Below, one piece after another: positions 39,804 to 49,200 of a stretch of 64,000 nucleotides of DNA. A program made the translations under genes and the position numbers. This DNA is from a bacterium (lineage in GTDB: Bacteria > Planctomycetota > UBA1135 > UBA2386): positions 434,001 to 498,000 of the forward strand of contig JAUILN010000008.1 of the NCBI GenBank assembly GCA_030432695.1. The letters are read 5' to 3'. The notes beneath the pieces are model-generated. The model did no database searches, was not told the origin of the DNA, and saw nothing but the letters and a program-made list of their open reading frames with translations. Within the stretch, counting starts at the first letter, position 1, and every line of letters starts with the position of its first letter.

Positions 39804-41021
39804 GTGGCCTATCTCCGTCGCCGACTCGTCACCTCCATCCGGCGCGCGGCCCGCACCCTTCCAGCCCTCGTCGTCACCGGCGCTCGCCAGACCGGCAAGA
39901 CCACCATGCTCCGCATGGAGCTGGCCAACGACTTCGCGTTCACGAACCTGGACGAGCCCGACGTCCTCGCCCGCGCGAAGGAGGATCCGAGGGGGTTCCT
40001 CGCCAGCCACCCGGCCCCGAGGGTGTTCGACGAGATCCAGAACGCGCCGCACCTGCTCCCCTACCTGAAGGCCGCGATCGACGCGGACCGCCGACCCGGC
40101 CAGTGGGTCCTGACCGGCTCGCAGGCCTTCCCGCTGATGGCCGGGGTCACCGAGAGCCTCGCGGGTCGCGCAGCGGTGTTCCACCTCCACGGGCTGACCC
40201 AGGCCGAGATCCCGATCGAGCAGCGGATCGACACGGCCAGCGAGTTGCGCATCGGCTGCTTCCCGGAACCGCGCCTCGGCCACGCCAGGATCGACTCGCG
40301 GCTGTGGATGGCCAGCTACGTGCAGACCTATCTCGAGCGCGACGTCCGACAGCTCGCCAACGTGGGTGACCTGAACAGCTTCGCGAGCTTCGTGCGCCTC
40401 GCCGCCGCCCGGACCGGCCAACTCCTGAACGTCGCGCAGCTCGCCCGCGACGCCGCGGTCTCCCCGACCACCGCAGGACGCTGGCTCGCGGTCCTCGAGG
40501 CGAGCGGCCAGGTCCGCCGCGTGGCGCCCTTCGCGCGCTCGCTGACCAAGCGCATGGTGAAGTCGCCCAAACTGTTCTTCACCGACACGGGCCTCGCCGC
40601 CTACTTCACCGGCCACCGCGACGACCACGTGCTGTGGAACGGGCCCATGCGTGGTGCCCTGTTCGAGTCCGCGGTACTCGCCGAACTCTGCGCCTGGTTC
40701 GAGGACCAGGGCGAGCTCCTCCCGCTCACGCACTGGCGTTCCAGCGACGGCCACGCGGTGGACTTCGTCCTGGAGTGGGCCGGCCGCTGCCACGCGTTCG
40801 AGTGCAAGGCCAATGCGACGCCGGTCCCACGGATGGGCGACGGCCTGCGGAAGTGGCGCGAGATCCTCGGCCCCGAAGCCGGCGCGACGGTGCTGGTCTG
40901 CGACGCCGCGGAACGCACCAGGCTCGGCGCAGACGTCGAGGTGGTGCCGTGGCGGGAGCTGGCGGCCTACCTCGACGAGTTGCTGGGGTCGGGTGGTCGC
41001 GGGACTGGATCCTCTGCATGA
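39804..41021 (+). CDS. AAA ATPase with DUF4143 domain (copy 1)
   Basis: The 405-residue protein has an AAA_14-type ATPase domain: Walker A 'VVTGARQTGKTTMLRM' (about residues 23-38), Walker B-like 'RVFDEIQNAPHLL' and sensor 'QWVLTGSQAFPLMAGVTESL'. DUF4143 lies in the C-terminal half ('KSPKLFFTDTGLAAYFTG'), with a PD-(D/E)XK-like end 'DGHAVDFVLEWAGRCHAFEC' followed by 'KANATP' (Asp, Glu and Lys in nuclease order). The helix between ('LARDAAVSPTTAGRWLAVLE') is a winged-helix DNA-binding motif. The family is very common and poorly understood. The GTG start has no Shine-Dalgarno; a palindrome lies just upstream. A regulatory-repeat protein gene begins 16 bases after the stop. Confidence 0.88.
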   Translation: MAYLRRRLVTSIRRAARTLPALVVTGARQTGKTTMLRMELANDFAFTNLDEPDVLARAKEDPRGFLASHPAPRVFDEIQNAPHLLPYLKAAIDADRRPGQWVLTGSQAFPLMAGVTESLAGRAAVFHLHGLTQAEIPIEQRIDTASELRIGCFPEPRLGHARIDSRLWMASYVQTYLERDVRQLANVGDLNSFASFVRLAAARTGQLLNVAQLARDAAVSPTTAGRWLAVLEASGQVRRVAPFARSLTKRMVKSPKLFFTDTGLAAYFTGHRDDHVLWNGPMRGALFESAVLAELCAWFEDQGELLPLTHWRSSDGHAVDFVLEWAGRCHAFECKANATPVPRMGDGLRKWREILGPEAGATVLVCDAAERTRLGADVEVVPWRELAAYLDELLGSGGRGTGSSA

Positions 41022-41037
41022 TCCCGGGAGGCGGTCG

Positions 41038-42837
41038 ATGCCGACCGGGAACAGTGGCATGGCACCAGATGCACACCGACTCGCGCGCTCCTTGGCGCAC
41101 CTGCTCTTCGCAGGCCTGATCACGCTGTCCGCGCAGGCACAGGCCCGGCTGCCCGTCGCGGGCGTTGCGGAGTTGCCCGATGGATCGCCCTGGCCGCACG
41201 CGGCGGTGACACTGCTGTCGCGGCCGATTCCCGAGGACGAGCGCATCGGCGACGCCGACGTCGTGACGGTCGAGACCGACGCGCAGGGCCGCCTGGAGAC
41301 GCGGCTCCTTGCAGGTCGCAGCTACACCGCCTGGGCCGTCACCGCGACCGCGAAGGGACCATGGCTGTCGCAGGTCTGCGAAGACGTGACCGCCGCGGCA
41401 CCCTTCACGCTGCGCGCCGAGGATGCGCCGCGGCCGCGGGTCTCGGTGCAACTGAACGGTCTCGACCCGTGGCGCGAGCGCGGCGAGATCGTGGTCACCG
41501 CGATCTCCAACACCACCCATGTGATCACGATGCCCTGCGCGCTCGGCGAGGGGGACTCGGTGGAGTTGCCAGCGATCCCAGGCCTCGGCGCGCGTCTCCA
41601 GATCCACTGCGGCGACCGCCCGCTGTTCACCTTCGCGCGCGACGTCTCGCAGACCGAGGACTCGAGCTTGTTGGTACGCGCCCCGAAACGCGTGCTGCTG
41701 CGGGTGGTCGACGCCGCGACGTTGCAGCCGATCGAAGGTGCGGAATTCGCGGCCACCACCAACGACTACCGCACGACTCCGCACGCCATCGCGAAGACCG
41801 ACGCGGAAGGCTATGCACAGGCCGAGCTGCCGGTGGGAGGTTCCAGCGACTTCCGCTGGGTCAACTACCACCTCCTCGTGCGAGCCGAGGGCTTCGCCCC
41901 AGTGGGCTCGTTGCCGACCTTCACCGTCCCGCTCGACCACGACGCCGCCGCCGCGCGGAACGCCGGTGAGCCGGTCCTGACGATCCCGCTGCGGCCCGGC
42001 CGCACTGTCACCGGCCGGGTCGTGCGCGATGGCGAGCCGATGGCAGGCCTCGACATGCGCGTCGTGACGCGGATCCGCGGCCTCCGGGATGCCAGCGGCG
42101 TCACGTTCACCGAGGCGGCGTGGAACATCCGGACCGACGCCGATGGCTCGTTCGCGTTCGCCTCCGATCCGCGCGAAGACGTCGTGCTCCTGGCACTACC
42201 CAATCCCCTCGCAGGCGAGCGCCGCGCCCCGCATCCCGCGTCGGTCCTCGCGTTCCTGCCGGCCCTCGACGCGGCCGACCTCGGCGCCCTCGACCTTGCG
42301 TCCTGCCGCCCGACCCGACTGCGGGTCCTCGACCCCGACGGCGTGCCCGCAGGCCCCGGGACCCGCGTCGCGATCGGGACCGTAGACGGCCGGACACTGC
42401 TCGGCCCGCTCCCCGTCGATCGGGTCGGCGAACTGTCGGCGATGCTGCCGCAGGACCAGATGGTGCAGATCTGCGCCTGGTCGCCTCGAGGCTCGCAGCG
42501 CCTCGTGCTCCCCACGGGAGCCGAGCATCCGGTCGCCATGAACGCCTGCGTCACGGTGCGCGGGGAGGTCGCGAAGCGGAGCGGCGGCGCGGCTGCCGGA
42601 GTCCGGGTCCGCGCGGAGACCCAACCGGGTCGCACCGAGGAGAACTTCTTCGCCCGCATGGTCCGACCGATCACTACGACCGACGACGACGGTCGATTCT
42701 CGATGCCCGTCTACCCCGGCCTGCACTACCGCATCCGCTACGCCGAGACGCCAGCGGGCTGGCACTGGTTCACCCAACCTGCCTCCTGGTCAGCCGATGC
42801 CCCACCCACTGAGCCGCTGCTGCTGATCCTGCGCTGA
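41038..42837 (+). CDS. Secreted protein with carboxypeptidase-regulatory-like repeats
   Basis: The 599-residue product starts at an ATG with a strong Shine-Dalgarno (GGGAGG 41026-41031, 6 bases spacing). The signal region is about residues 14-36 ('RSLAHLLFAGLITLSAQAQA'). Beta-sandwich units with 'T-D-A-x-G-x-x-x-x-x-L' patterns follow: 'VETDAQGRLETRLLAGRSY', 'AKTDAEGYAQAELPVGG', 'GRVVRDGEPMAGLDMRV', 'RTDADGSFAFASDP', 'TTDDDGRFSMPVYPGLHY'. It contains no catalytic signature. It is related in domain type to the 20657 protein and the extracytoplasmic half of the sigma fusion at 45871. It follows ATPase 1 closely, but with its own good ribosome site. Confidence 0.75.
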   Translation: MPTGNSGMAPDAHRLARSLAHLLFAGLITLSAQAQARLPVAGVAELPDGSPWPHAAVTLLSRPIPEDERIGDADVVTVETDAQGRLETRLLAGRSYTAWAVTATAKGPWLSQVCEDVTAAAPFTLRAEDAPRPRVSVQLNGLDPWRERGEIVVTAISNTTHVITMPCALGEGDSVELPAIPGLGARLQIHCGDRPLFTFARDVSQTEDSSLLVRAPKRVLLRVVDAATLQPIEGAEFAATTNDYRTTPHAIAKTDAEGYAQAELPVGGSSDFRWVNYHLLVRAEGFAPVGSLPTFTVPLDHDAAAARNAGEPVLTIPLRPGRTVTGRVVRDGEPMAGLDMRVVTRIRGLRDASGVTFTEAAWNIRTDADGSFAFASDPREDVVLLALPNPLAGERRAPHPASVLAFLPALDAADLGALDLASCRPTRLRVLDPDGVPAGPGTRVAIGTVDGRTLLGPLPVDRVGELSAMLPQDQMVQICAWSPRGSQRLVLPTGAEHPVAMNACVTVRGEVAKRSGGAAAGVRVRAETQPGRTEENFFARMVRPITTTDDDGRFSMPVYPGLHYRIRYAETPAGWHWFTQPASWSADAPPTEPLLLILR

Positions 42838-42882
42838 CGATCGTCCTGGCATCGACCACCCCGCAGAATCAGCACCTGTCGA

Positions 42883-44418
42883 TCAGCGCCTGTCGAACAG
42901 CATCTTCAGCTTCTCCGCCAGCGCTTCGCCGCGCAGGTTCCGCGCCACCACCATCCCGGTCGCCCCGTCGATCAGGTAGTTGGCCGGCACACCCGAGACC
43001 GCGTAGAGCTGCGCCGCATCGCTCTTGGTGCCGAAGCCGGTGTCGATCCACGGCAGCTCCTCCTGGGCCGAGGCCTTCTCCCAGGCGCCGCGCTTGTCGT
43101 CGATCGTGACGCCGAAGATCTCGAAGCCGGCGTCGTGGTACTGCGCGTACGCGGCCTTCAGATGCGGGATCTCGCCGCGGCACGGCCCGCACCACGAAGC
43201 CCAGAACTCGAGCAGCACGTAGCGGTTCTCGGCGCAGGTCTCGGCGAGCGACACCGACGAGCCATCGAGGGCCTCGGCGTGGAACGGCAGGTACCGACTG
43301 CCGACGCTGCCGGCCCGCGCGCCGCGGCCGCTCTGCTCCTCACGCGCTTCGGCCCGCGCGACGTACTGCTGCGCCCAGGCATTCTCCGGATCCATGGCCA
43401 GGACCTCACGCGCACCCTCGAGCATCCAGGGCCCACCGAGCCACGCCGTCTCGATCACGAGCTGACGCACCAGGGTGTCGGGATGGTGGAGCGCGATCTG
43501 CTTGCGACCCGCTGTCTCGGTGTCGAGCAGCTCGCTCTGGATCGCCATCCCCGTGTCCCGCCAGGCCGCGCGCTCCGCCTCGGTCTCGCCAGCGACGCTC
43601 CGGAACGCCAACGGCAGCAGCGCCTGGAGGTCCTGGTAGGCCGCGGTCTGCTGCCAGGCACCGTAGACCGCGTCGTTGAAGTAGCCGCCGGTGACCACGT
43701 GCCGGTGGCTCGGGTTCATCGTCAGGTGCAGGCGACCCGGCTCGAGCAGGAAGCCTTGGCCCTTGGTCGGCGCCATCCGCCGGCCGTCCGCGGTCTGGGC
43801 ATCGAGCACGTAGAAGTAGACCGGGTGGACATGGTCGACCGCGCCCTCGACCGTGCAGCGACCGTCGACCAGCGCGGCACGGGCGACCTCGCCGGGCACG
43901 GCGTCGCTCGGCTTCGCCGCGCTGCCCCCCATCGTCGCGGCGCCCATCATCGTGGCCCCCGCCGACGTCGCCTTCACCGGCTGGAACATCACGAAAGTCC
44001 CGCGCACCAGCGCCGCGGAGAAGTCGCAGTGGATCGTGTACGCATCCTCGGTCGCCCGCGGCGCAGCGGCAGGCTCGGCGCTCGCCGCAACCGGCGTCGC
44101 CGTACCGTCGCCCGCCGAACCGAGCCCGCTCCACCGCGCCGCCATCGCCGCCTGCGCCTCGGCCGCCGCCGGGTCACTGTCCGCGTGAGCAGCGAAGCGC
44201 TCGTACAGCTCCGCGATCCACAGCGCCCGCTGCAGCGAGTCCGCGTCGCGGGCCTGACTCCGGGGCACCCGATACGTGACCTCACCGGCCGCGTCGAGGA
44301 ACACCACCGCCGACCGCCCGGCAGCAGAGGTCGTCGCCTCCTGGACCTGCTGGGCGACACCAGCTCCGGTGACGGCGACGAGCGCCAGGGCGGGAACGAG
44401 GAGTGACGGACGATTCAC
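42883..44418 (-). CDS. Secreted TlpA-like thioredoxin-fold protein
   Basis: The 511-residue protein has a signal peptide (about residues 1-22, MNRPSLLVPALALVAVTGAG), an alanine-rich helical region, a middle domain (about 100-360: 'TIHCDFSAALVRGTFVMFQP', 'LHLTMNPSHRHVVTGGYFND'), and a C-terminal TlpA/ResA thioredoxin domain (about 375-511) with the redox pair in 'LLEFWASWCGPCRGEI' (WCGPC) and the cis-proline loop 'VSGVPANYLI'. It probably reduces or shuffles disulfides outside the cytoplasm. The GTG start is chosen for its signal peptide. It is convergent with the 41038 gene (45 bases) and divergent from ATPase 2. Confidence 0.85.
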   Translation of the reverse strand: MNRPSLLVPALALVAVTGAGVAQQVQEATTSAAGRSAVVFLDAAGEVTYRVPRSQARDADSLQRALWIAELYERFAAHADSDPAAAEAQAAMAARWSGLGSAGDGTATPVAASAEPAAAPRATEDAYTIHCDFSAALVRGTFVMFQPVKATSAGATMMGAATMGGSAAKPSDAVPGEVARAALVDGRCTVEGAVDHVHPVYFYVLDAQTADGRRMAPTKGQGFLLEPGRLHLTMNPSHRHVVTGGYFNDAVYGAWQQTAAYQDLQALLPLAFRSVAGETEAERAAWRDTGMAIQSELLDTETAGRKQIALHHPDTLVRQLVIETAWLGGPWMLEGAREVLAMDPENAWAQQYVARAEAREEQSGRGARAGSVGSRYLPFHAEALDGSSVSLAETCAENRYVLLEFWASWCGPCRGEIPHLKAAYAQYHDAGFEIFGVTIDDKRGAWEKASAQEELPWIDTGFGTKSDAAQLYAVSGVPANYLIDGATGMVVARNLRGEALAEKLKMLFDRR

Positions 44419-44580
44419 GAGCAATGTGCCTGGGTTTCCGCGGCCGGGTGCCGCGGGCATGGTGGAGACCAGACCTTCCGGTTCGTCCGGAGGCCCGGTG
44501 GGATGTGCGCGGCGGATCGTAGCAGAGGGCTCCCTTCGGCCCGGACCCGGCTACGAACTCGCGCCGAGCGCCCTCACACC

Positions 44581-44616
44581 TCTTGCAAATTGGGAATCGA
44601 TTCCCAATTTGCAAGA
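44581..44616. promoter_or_regulatory. Perfect 36-bp palindrome abutting the start of DUF4143 ATPase 2
   Basis: The left half runs tcttgcaaattgggaatc (44581-44598) and the right half is its exact reverse complement (44599-44616), centred on atcgat. One base separates it from the ATG at 44618. GC is about 39%, far below its surroundings. The RNA would form an 18-bp hairpin directly at the start codon, leaving no room for a Shine-Dalgarno. Outer arms ttgca/tgcaa are shared with the palindrome before ATPase 1. Confidence 0.85.
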
Positions 44617-44617
44617 C

Positions 44618-45775
44618 ATGATCCCGCGCCTCCTCCGCCGCCAGATCGTCGAGAGACTGGCTGGCTTCCCAGCGGTCGCGGTTCTCGGGCCCCGCCAGTG
44701 CGGCAAGACCACCCTCGCCCGATCCTGGCGGGGCGCCTGGTTCGACCTCGAGGCCGCCGGCGATGCCACACGCCTCGACGTTGAGTGGGACACCCTGGTG
44801 AACGGCCGCCGCCTCGTGATCCTCGACGAGGCCCAGCGGATACCCGAATTGTTCCCCCGCCTCCGTGCGGCGATCGACGGGGACCGCAAGCGCAACGGCC
44901 GCTTCTTGCTGCTCGGTTCCGTCTCGCCCGAGCTGATGCGTGGCGTGTCGGAGTCGTTGGCCGGAAGACTGAGCACGGTGCGCCTGGCGCCACTCCTGCT
45001 GCCCGAACTCCGCGCTCGGCAGCTCGACGACCTCTGGCTCTGTGGCGGCTTCCCCGACGGCGGCGTGCTCGGCACCCGCACGTTCCCCGTGTGGCAAGAC
45101 GACTACCTCGAGGCACTGATCACCCGCGACCTGCCGACCTGGGGGCTCCCGACCCGCCCGCAGCAGACGCGTCGACTGCTGCGGATGTTGGCGACCTGCC
45201 ACGCACAGACCCTGAACGCCTCGCAACTCGGAGCGAGCCTGTCCCTCGACCACAAGACCGTGGTCCGCTACTGCGACTTCCTGGAGGGCGCGTTCCTGAT
45301 CCGGCTGCTCCAACCCTTCTCCACCAACACGCAGAAGCGACTGGTCCGGTCGCCACGCCTGCTGTGGCGCGACAGCGGCCTGTTGCACGCCCTGTCCGGG
45401 GTGACCTCGCTCGAACAGCTCTACGCGCAGCCCTGGGTAGGCTCGAGCTGGGAGGGCTTCGTCATCGAACAGACCATCGGCACCGCCGAGACCCTGGGAC
45501 TGCGCTGCCGTCCCTACTGGTTCCGCACCTCGGACGGCTACGAGCTGGATCTGGTCCTGGACTTCGGCACCGAGCGGTGGGCGATCGAGGTCAAGCTCAC
45601 CTCCCACCCGACCCCGGCCATGGTGCAGCGGCTGGAGCGCACCGCGGATCTCATCGACGCGTCGCGCCGGATCCTCGTGTGCAGGGTCTCGCGGAAGAGC
45701 GAGAACGCGACGACGCTGGTGACCCATCTTTCGGGATGGCTGAACGTGCTGAGTGCCATGGCAAGCAGCCGATGA
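44618..45775 (+). CDS. AAA ATPase with DUF4143 domain (copy 2)
   Basis: The 385-residue protein starts MIPRLLRRQIVERLAGF, one base after a perfect palindrome. Motifs: Walker A 'VAVLGPRQCGKTTLARSW', Walker B-like 'RLVILDEAQRIPELFPRLRA', sensor 'GRFLLLGSVSPELMRGVSES', and winged helix 'QLGASLSLDHKTVVRYCDFL'. DUF4143 follows with 'SPRLLWRDSGLLHALSG' and a PD-(D/E)XK-like end 'YELDLVLDFGTERWAIEVKL'. The nuclease-like residues (D, E, K) look intact. It is the same family as the 39804 gene but clearly diverged, so not a recent duplicate. Function unknown: NTP-dependent DNA-binding or nuclease roles are plausible. The frame is open upstream of the ATG but crosses the palindrome. Confidence 0.9.
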   Translation: MIPRLLRRQIVERLAGFPAVAVLGPRQCGKTTLARSWRGAWFDLEAAGDATRLDVEWDTLVNGRRLVILDEAQRIPELFPRLRAAIDGDRKRNGRFLLLGSVSPELMRGVSESLAGRLSTVRLAPLLLPELRARQLDDLWLCGGFPDGGVLGTRTFPVWQDDYLEALITRDLPTWGLPTRPQQTRRLLRMLATCHAQTLNASQLGASLSLDHKTVVRYCDFLEGAFLIRLLQPFSTNTQKRLVRSPRLLWRDSGLLHALSGVTSLEQLYAQPWVGSSWEGFVIEQTIGTAETLGLRCRPYWFRTSDGYELDLVLDFGTERWAIEVKLTSHPTPAMVQRLERTADLIDASRRILVCRVSRKSENATTLVTHLSGWLNVLSAMASSR

Positions 45776-45870
45776 GACGCAAGGGGCGAAAGGACCAACA
45801 CTGCTCCGCGTGTCCGGCTCGTTCAATCCCTCGATCCAGAGTGTTCGCCCAGGCAAGAGCACGCAATTGC

Positions 45871-48800
45871 TCAGAACGCACGATTGGTAAGCCAGTCCGC
45901 CATGTAGTCGGATGACCCAATCGAACCTTCCCGATCGACACGGACTTGCATGCTTACGCCCTCGCGCTCGATGCGCAGCGAAGTGGCAGCGTAATCGCGC
46001 GATTCGAGGAGCACGCGCTGAAGATCTCCCCAACTTCGGACTTCATGACCACTCGCCTCAAGAATGACATCGCCTTGACGAAGGTCTCGCGGCCCCGGGA
46101 CACGGTACACCCCTCCGGGATTGGCCAGACCGATGAACGTGTTACCGACGACCACGGACTCGCTACGCACGAGATCGACATCGATCCGGGTCGCCGTGCT
46201 ACCAGCCTGAATGGCGACCTGGACCTCGCGGTAGGCGTGTTGTGGAGAGCCCACGATGACCGGGAAATCACGGCAGGGAAGACCTGCAAGTCGTATGACC
46301 CCATCAACCGGTTCGACCAAAACGCTCCCGAAGCGCTTCATCCTTCGGCGTAGCTCAAGCGGAGCCTGGTCTCCGAGTTCCGTCCTCAGACGACCATAGA
46401 GAGTTCGCCACTCACTGATTCCAGAACCGAGGCCGGCGAAGGCATCCAAGATTGGTTCGTCAGTTCGAGAGTCCCTGGCAAGAACCTCGAGAGTGAACCG
46501 AGAATCATCAACTCCGATCTCGAGCAGAGGTCCTTCGAAACCGCCGCCGGGCAGGATACGGAAGGTCACATCTCTCAGCAGAATACCCGCCCGATCACCG
46601 ATCAAACGGCGAATCTCGTAGGCACCTGGCGCTTCCACCGGGCAGTCAATGTAGCACCCTTCACGGATCGGAGTCGCGAATCGGACCTCGTGACCGTGCC
46701 CAGCGACGGAGCGAACAACCGCCTCCACGTGGGATAGCTCGTACGACGCAAATTGACTTGGGACTATCGGGAGACTCGAACGCGCACCGAGATCGATAAA
46801 TATATCGCGATCCTCCGACGCCGCCAGAACGACTTCGTACTGATGCTCAGCGAACTGCCAGGCGAAATCGTTGCTGCCGCCATGCTCCAGGTCTTCCCGA
46901 TCCATCGAGTGACGCACGATGACACGGTAATACCCTTGATTTAGCTCGGCCCACGCGCATCGACCATCTAGACCCGTGCACACTGTCACGCTGAAGCCCG
47001 ACGCATCCGCCCCCAATCGAATGAGTTCCACATCCACTCCACGGATCGGCTCGTCGCCCCATCGACATTCGACCTGAATCGAGCTGCTGAGCCCCGACGG
47101 AACTCCAGGATGTCGCAAGGCGTCATGCTGGCAAGCAACGACCTTGGTACACGTGGGATCCAGGACCAACAACTTTGGACGTTCACTTTCTAGTTCGGAA
47201 AGGCTCAGGCCATCGATGCTCCATTCCCCACCCGGCTTGGTCCGCGTGTTGGCAAACAGCCGCGGAGACTGCTCGCTGTCGCCCCAAAGATCCTCGAGGA
47301 CAACCGGTAAACCAGCTCGCAGGTCGAGCCGGGATAAATTGCCTCGATGAGCCGATGCAGGGCCCAACGCCAAAGCGCCAGTCCCACTGCCGTAGCCCGA
47401 GCCCCCTAGTGCCCGGGCATACTCGAGTCCAGGAGCACGCCCACTCGCATCGGTAGTCTCACAGACAAGCCCGAACAACTCGTCTTCGTCCTGGCGAACC
47501 GGAAGCCCTGAGATCGGATCATTGGACCCCGCATCCACAAAGACATCCTTACTGCCCGATGTCCGCAGGAGTTCAACAGCCAGCTCAAATGGCTTCCCGA
47601 CGGCTAGTGAAACGTCACGCACCGTCTCGACCCGGTAACCCGGAGCGCGGACACACAACATGAACAGGCCGGGACCCAGCCCTTCCAGCGAGAAATCCCC
47701 CGCACCGCTGGACACTTCGAGTTCCGCGAGCTTTCCGAGGTTCGGATCGAGCGAGGCCCAGAGAGAACACGGATACAGCGGAGCAGGCCAGTAGACATGC
47801 GGGCTATGTCGCGGCGTCATATGTTCCTCGCGCCCGATCCCGACTGTGGGTATCGGCGTTCCGGGGTGGTCGTAGACCGTTATGACGAAGTCCTTAATAG
47901 CAGACCCCGTGACCTTGCTGACTACCTTGCCCGTTAGCAAACACGAAGGCGGAAGAGCCACGATCAGAGGCTCCATGGAGGCGCGCACTGCTGGCACGAC
48001 ACGATGCCCGAGCACTTCCTTGCCAGGCTCCTGAGCGACCCTCGCGACCAGGTGGAATGGGCCCTTGGCATCCGCGGTTCGAGAGAAGGCGAAGTATCCT
48101 CGCTCATCCGACGTCTCGCGCGGAGTCTCCTGCTCCACGAAGTCGAATACGGCAACTTCGACCCCAGAAATTGGCCGCCCATCCGATTCCCGCACGACGC
48201 GCCCGAACACCATCGGATGATTCGGAATATCGACCGCGGCTCGCGGCTCATCACCAAGTTGAACCGGGTTGGAATCCGCCCCGTCCCAGCCGGCTGAGTT
48301 GCCAGGAGGCCCTCCGCCGGCCAGCGCCCTGAGTTCTGGCCGCTGACCCGAAGCCTCGACAGCGAACAGGAGCCAGAGGCCAGCCATCGTCGCCAATGCG
48401 ACCGCGCAGGCGCTCACCCAGCGAGTCGTCCCGGCCCCAAGGTACGCTCCCGATGTTGCGCTCACGCTGGTAGGCAGCGAGTTGCCGAGCGAGCGCAACG
48501 GCGGCGCCAGCGCAGCCAGTCCGACCTTCCGGAAATACGCCTCGATGCGCCGGAGCCCCTCCTTGCCCAAGGCATGGACCGTCGACGGGCTTCTGCCCAG
48601 ACAATCCGCGATCTCGCGCCACTCCATGCCGCCGTAGAACCTCAGAGCGATCGCCTTCGCCATGTTCTCTGGCAGGATGCGCAGGGCCTTTCGGATACCG
48701 AGTGCGAGTTCCTTTTGCTCCGAGCACTCGATGGCCGTCCGACTGGAGGGGTCGGCATGCTCCAACGGATCGTCGTCGGCACGGCGACTCCTATGCCGGC

Positions 48801-49113
48801 GCTGCCGTCGAAGCTCCGAAAGAGCGAAGCGAGTCGCCACCATGTGCAGCCAGTGCCGTACCCGCCGGGGGTCCTTCAGTGCGTCGAGACGTTCGACCGC
48901 GCAGAGCGCCGTCTGTGCCATGACATCGTCGGCAAGATCTGGGTCACCGAACAGTCTCACCAGATAACGGCGGATAGCAGGGCGATGGGACTCGATCAGC
49001 TCGCCTAGCGCGTCGTGATTGCGCCGCGCCTTCCACTCGAGAAATAGCTGCGCATCCTTCTCGTCTCCCAATCGCTCCAGACCCGAAACTTCCCTAGGCT
49101 GTGAATCGTACAT
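45871..49113 (-). CDS. ECF sigma factor fused to transmembrane segment, regulatory-like beta domains and PDZ domain
   Basis: The 1080-residue protein begins with an ECF sigma-70 factor: region 2 about residues 38-105 ('HRPAIRRYLVRLFGDPDLAD', 'RVRHWLHMVATRFALSELRR') and region 4 about 137-195 ('LRILPENMAKAIALRFYGGM', 'IADCLGRSPSTVHALGKEGL'). After a linker comes one membrane helix (about 233-252, 'VSACAVALATMAGLWLLFAV'). Carboxypeptidase-regulatory-like units follow ('GRVVRESDGRPISGVEVAVF', 'GKVVSKVTGSAIKDFVITV'), then beta-rich sequence, and a C-terminal PDZ-like domain (about 990-1065: 'LRQGDVILEASGHEVRSWGD'). The ATG at 49113 is preferred; a GTG at 49191 is possible. A secreted protein gene lies directly upstream on the same strand. 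Likely a membrane-tethered sigma factor sensing envelope state. Confidence 0.85.
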   Translation of the reverse strand: MYDSQPREVSGLERLGDEKDAQLFLEWKARRNHDALGELIESHRPAIRRYLVRLFGDPDLADDVMAQTALCAVERLDALKDPRRVRHWLHMVATRFALSELRRQRRHRSRRADDDPLEHADPSSRTAIECSEQKELALGIRKALRILPENMAKAIALRFYGGMEWREIADCLGRSPSTVHALGKEGLRRIEAYFRKVGLAALAPPLRSLGNSLPTSVSATSGAYLGAGTTRWVSACAVALATMAGLWLLFAVEASGQRPELRALAGGGPPGNSAGWDGADSNPVQLGDEPRAAVDIPNHPMVFGRVVRESDGRPISGVEVAVFDFVEQETPRETSDERGYFAFSRTADAKGPFHLVARVAQEPGKEVLGHRVVPAVRASMEPLIVALPPSCLLTGKVVSKVTGSAIKDFVITVYDHPGTPIPTVGIGREEHMTPRHSPHVYWPAPLYPCSLWASLDPNLGKLAELEVSSGAGDFSLEGLGPGLFMLCVRAPGYRVETVRDVSLAVGKPFELAVELLRTSGSKDVFVDAGSNDPISGLPVRQDEDELFGLVCETTDASGRAPGLEYARALGGSGYGSGTGALALGPASAHRGNLSRLDLRAGLPVVLEDLWGDSEQSPRLFANTRTKPGGEWSIDGLSLSELESERPKLLVLDPTCTKVVACQHDALRHPGVPSGLSSSIQVECRWGDEPIRGVDVELIRLGADASGFSVTVCTGLDGRCAWAELNQGYYRVIVRHSMDREDLEHGGSNDFAWQFAEHQYEVVLAASEDRDIFIDLGARSSLPIVPSQFASYELSHVEAVVRSVAGHGHEVRFATPIREGCYIDCPVEAPGAYEIRRLIGDRAGILLRDVTFRILPGGGFEGPLLEIGVDDSRFTLEVLARDSRTDEPILDAFAGLGSGISEWRTLYGRLRTELGDQAPLELRRRMKRFGSVLVEPVDGVIRLAGLPCRDFPVIVGSPQHAYREVQVAIQAGSTATRIDVDLVRSESVVVGNTFIGLANPGGVYRVPGPRDLRQGDVILEASGHEVRSWGDLQRVLLESRDYAATSLRIEREGVSMQVRVDREGSIGSSDYMADWLTNRAF

Positions 49114-49200
49114 TGCGGACTTCTTCAACCTGTCATGAGGATCCGATGGATGCCGCACGGTTGCGCATGCGGCCGATCCGACTTCCGACACAGGCCTTGC

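Noticed and set aside
46790..46815. An AT-rich dyad around ataaatatat
   Set aside because: It lies inside the coding sequence of the sigma fusion, is short and imperfect, and fits chance in the lower-GC island.
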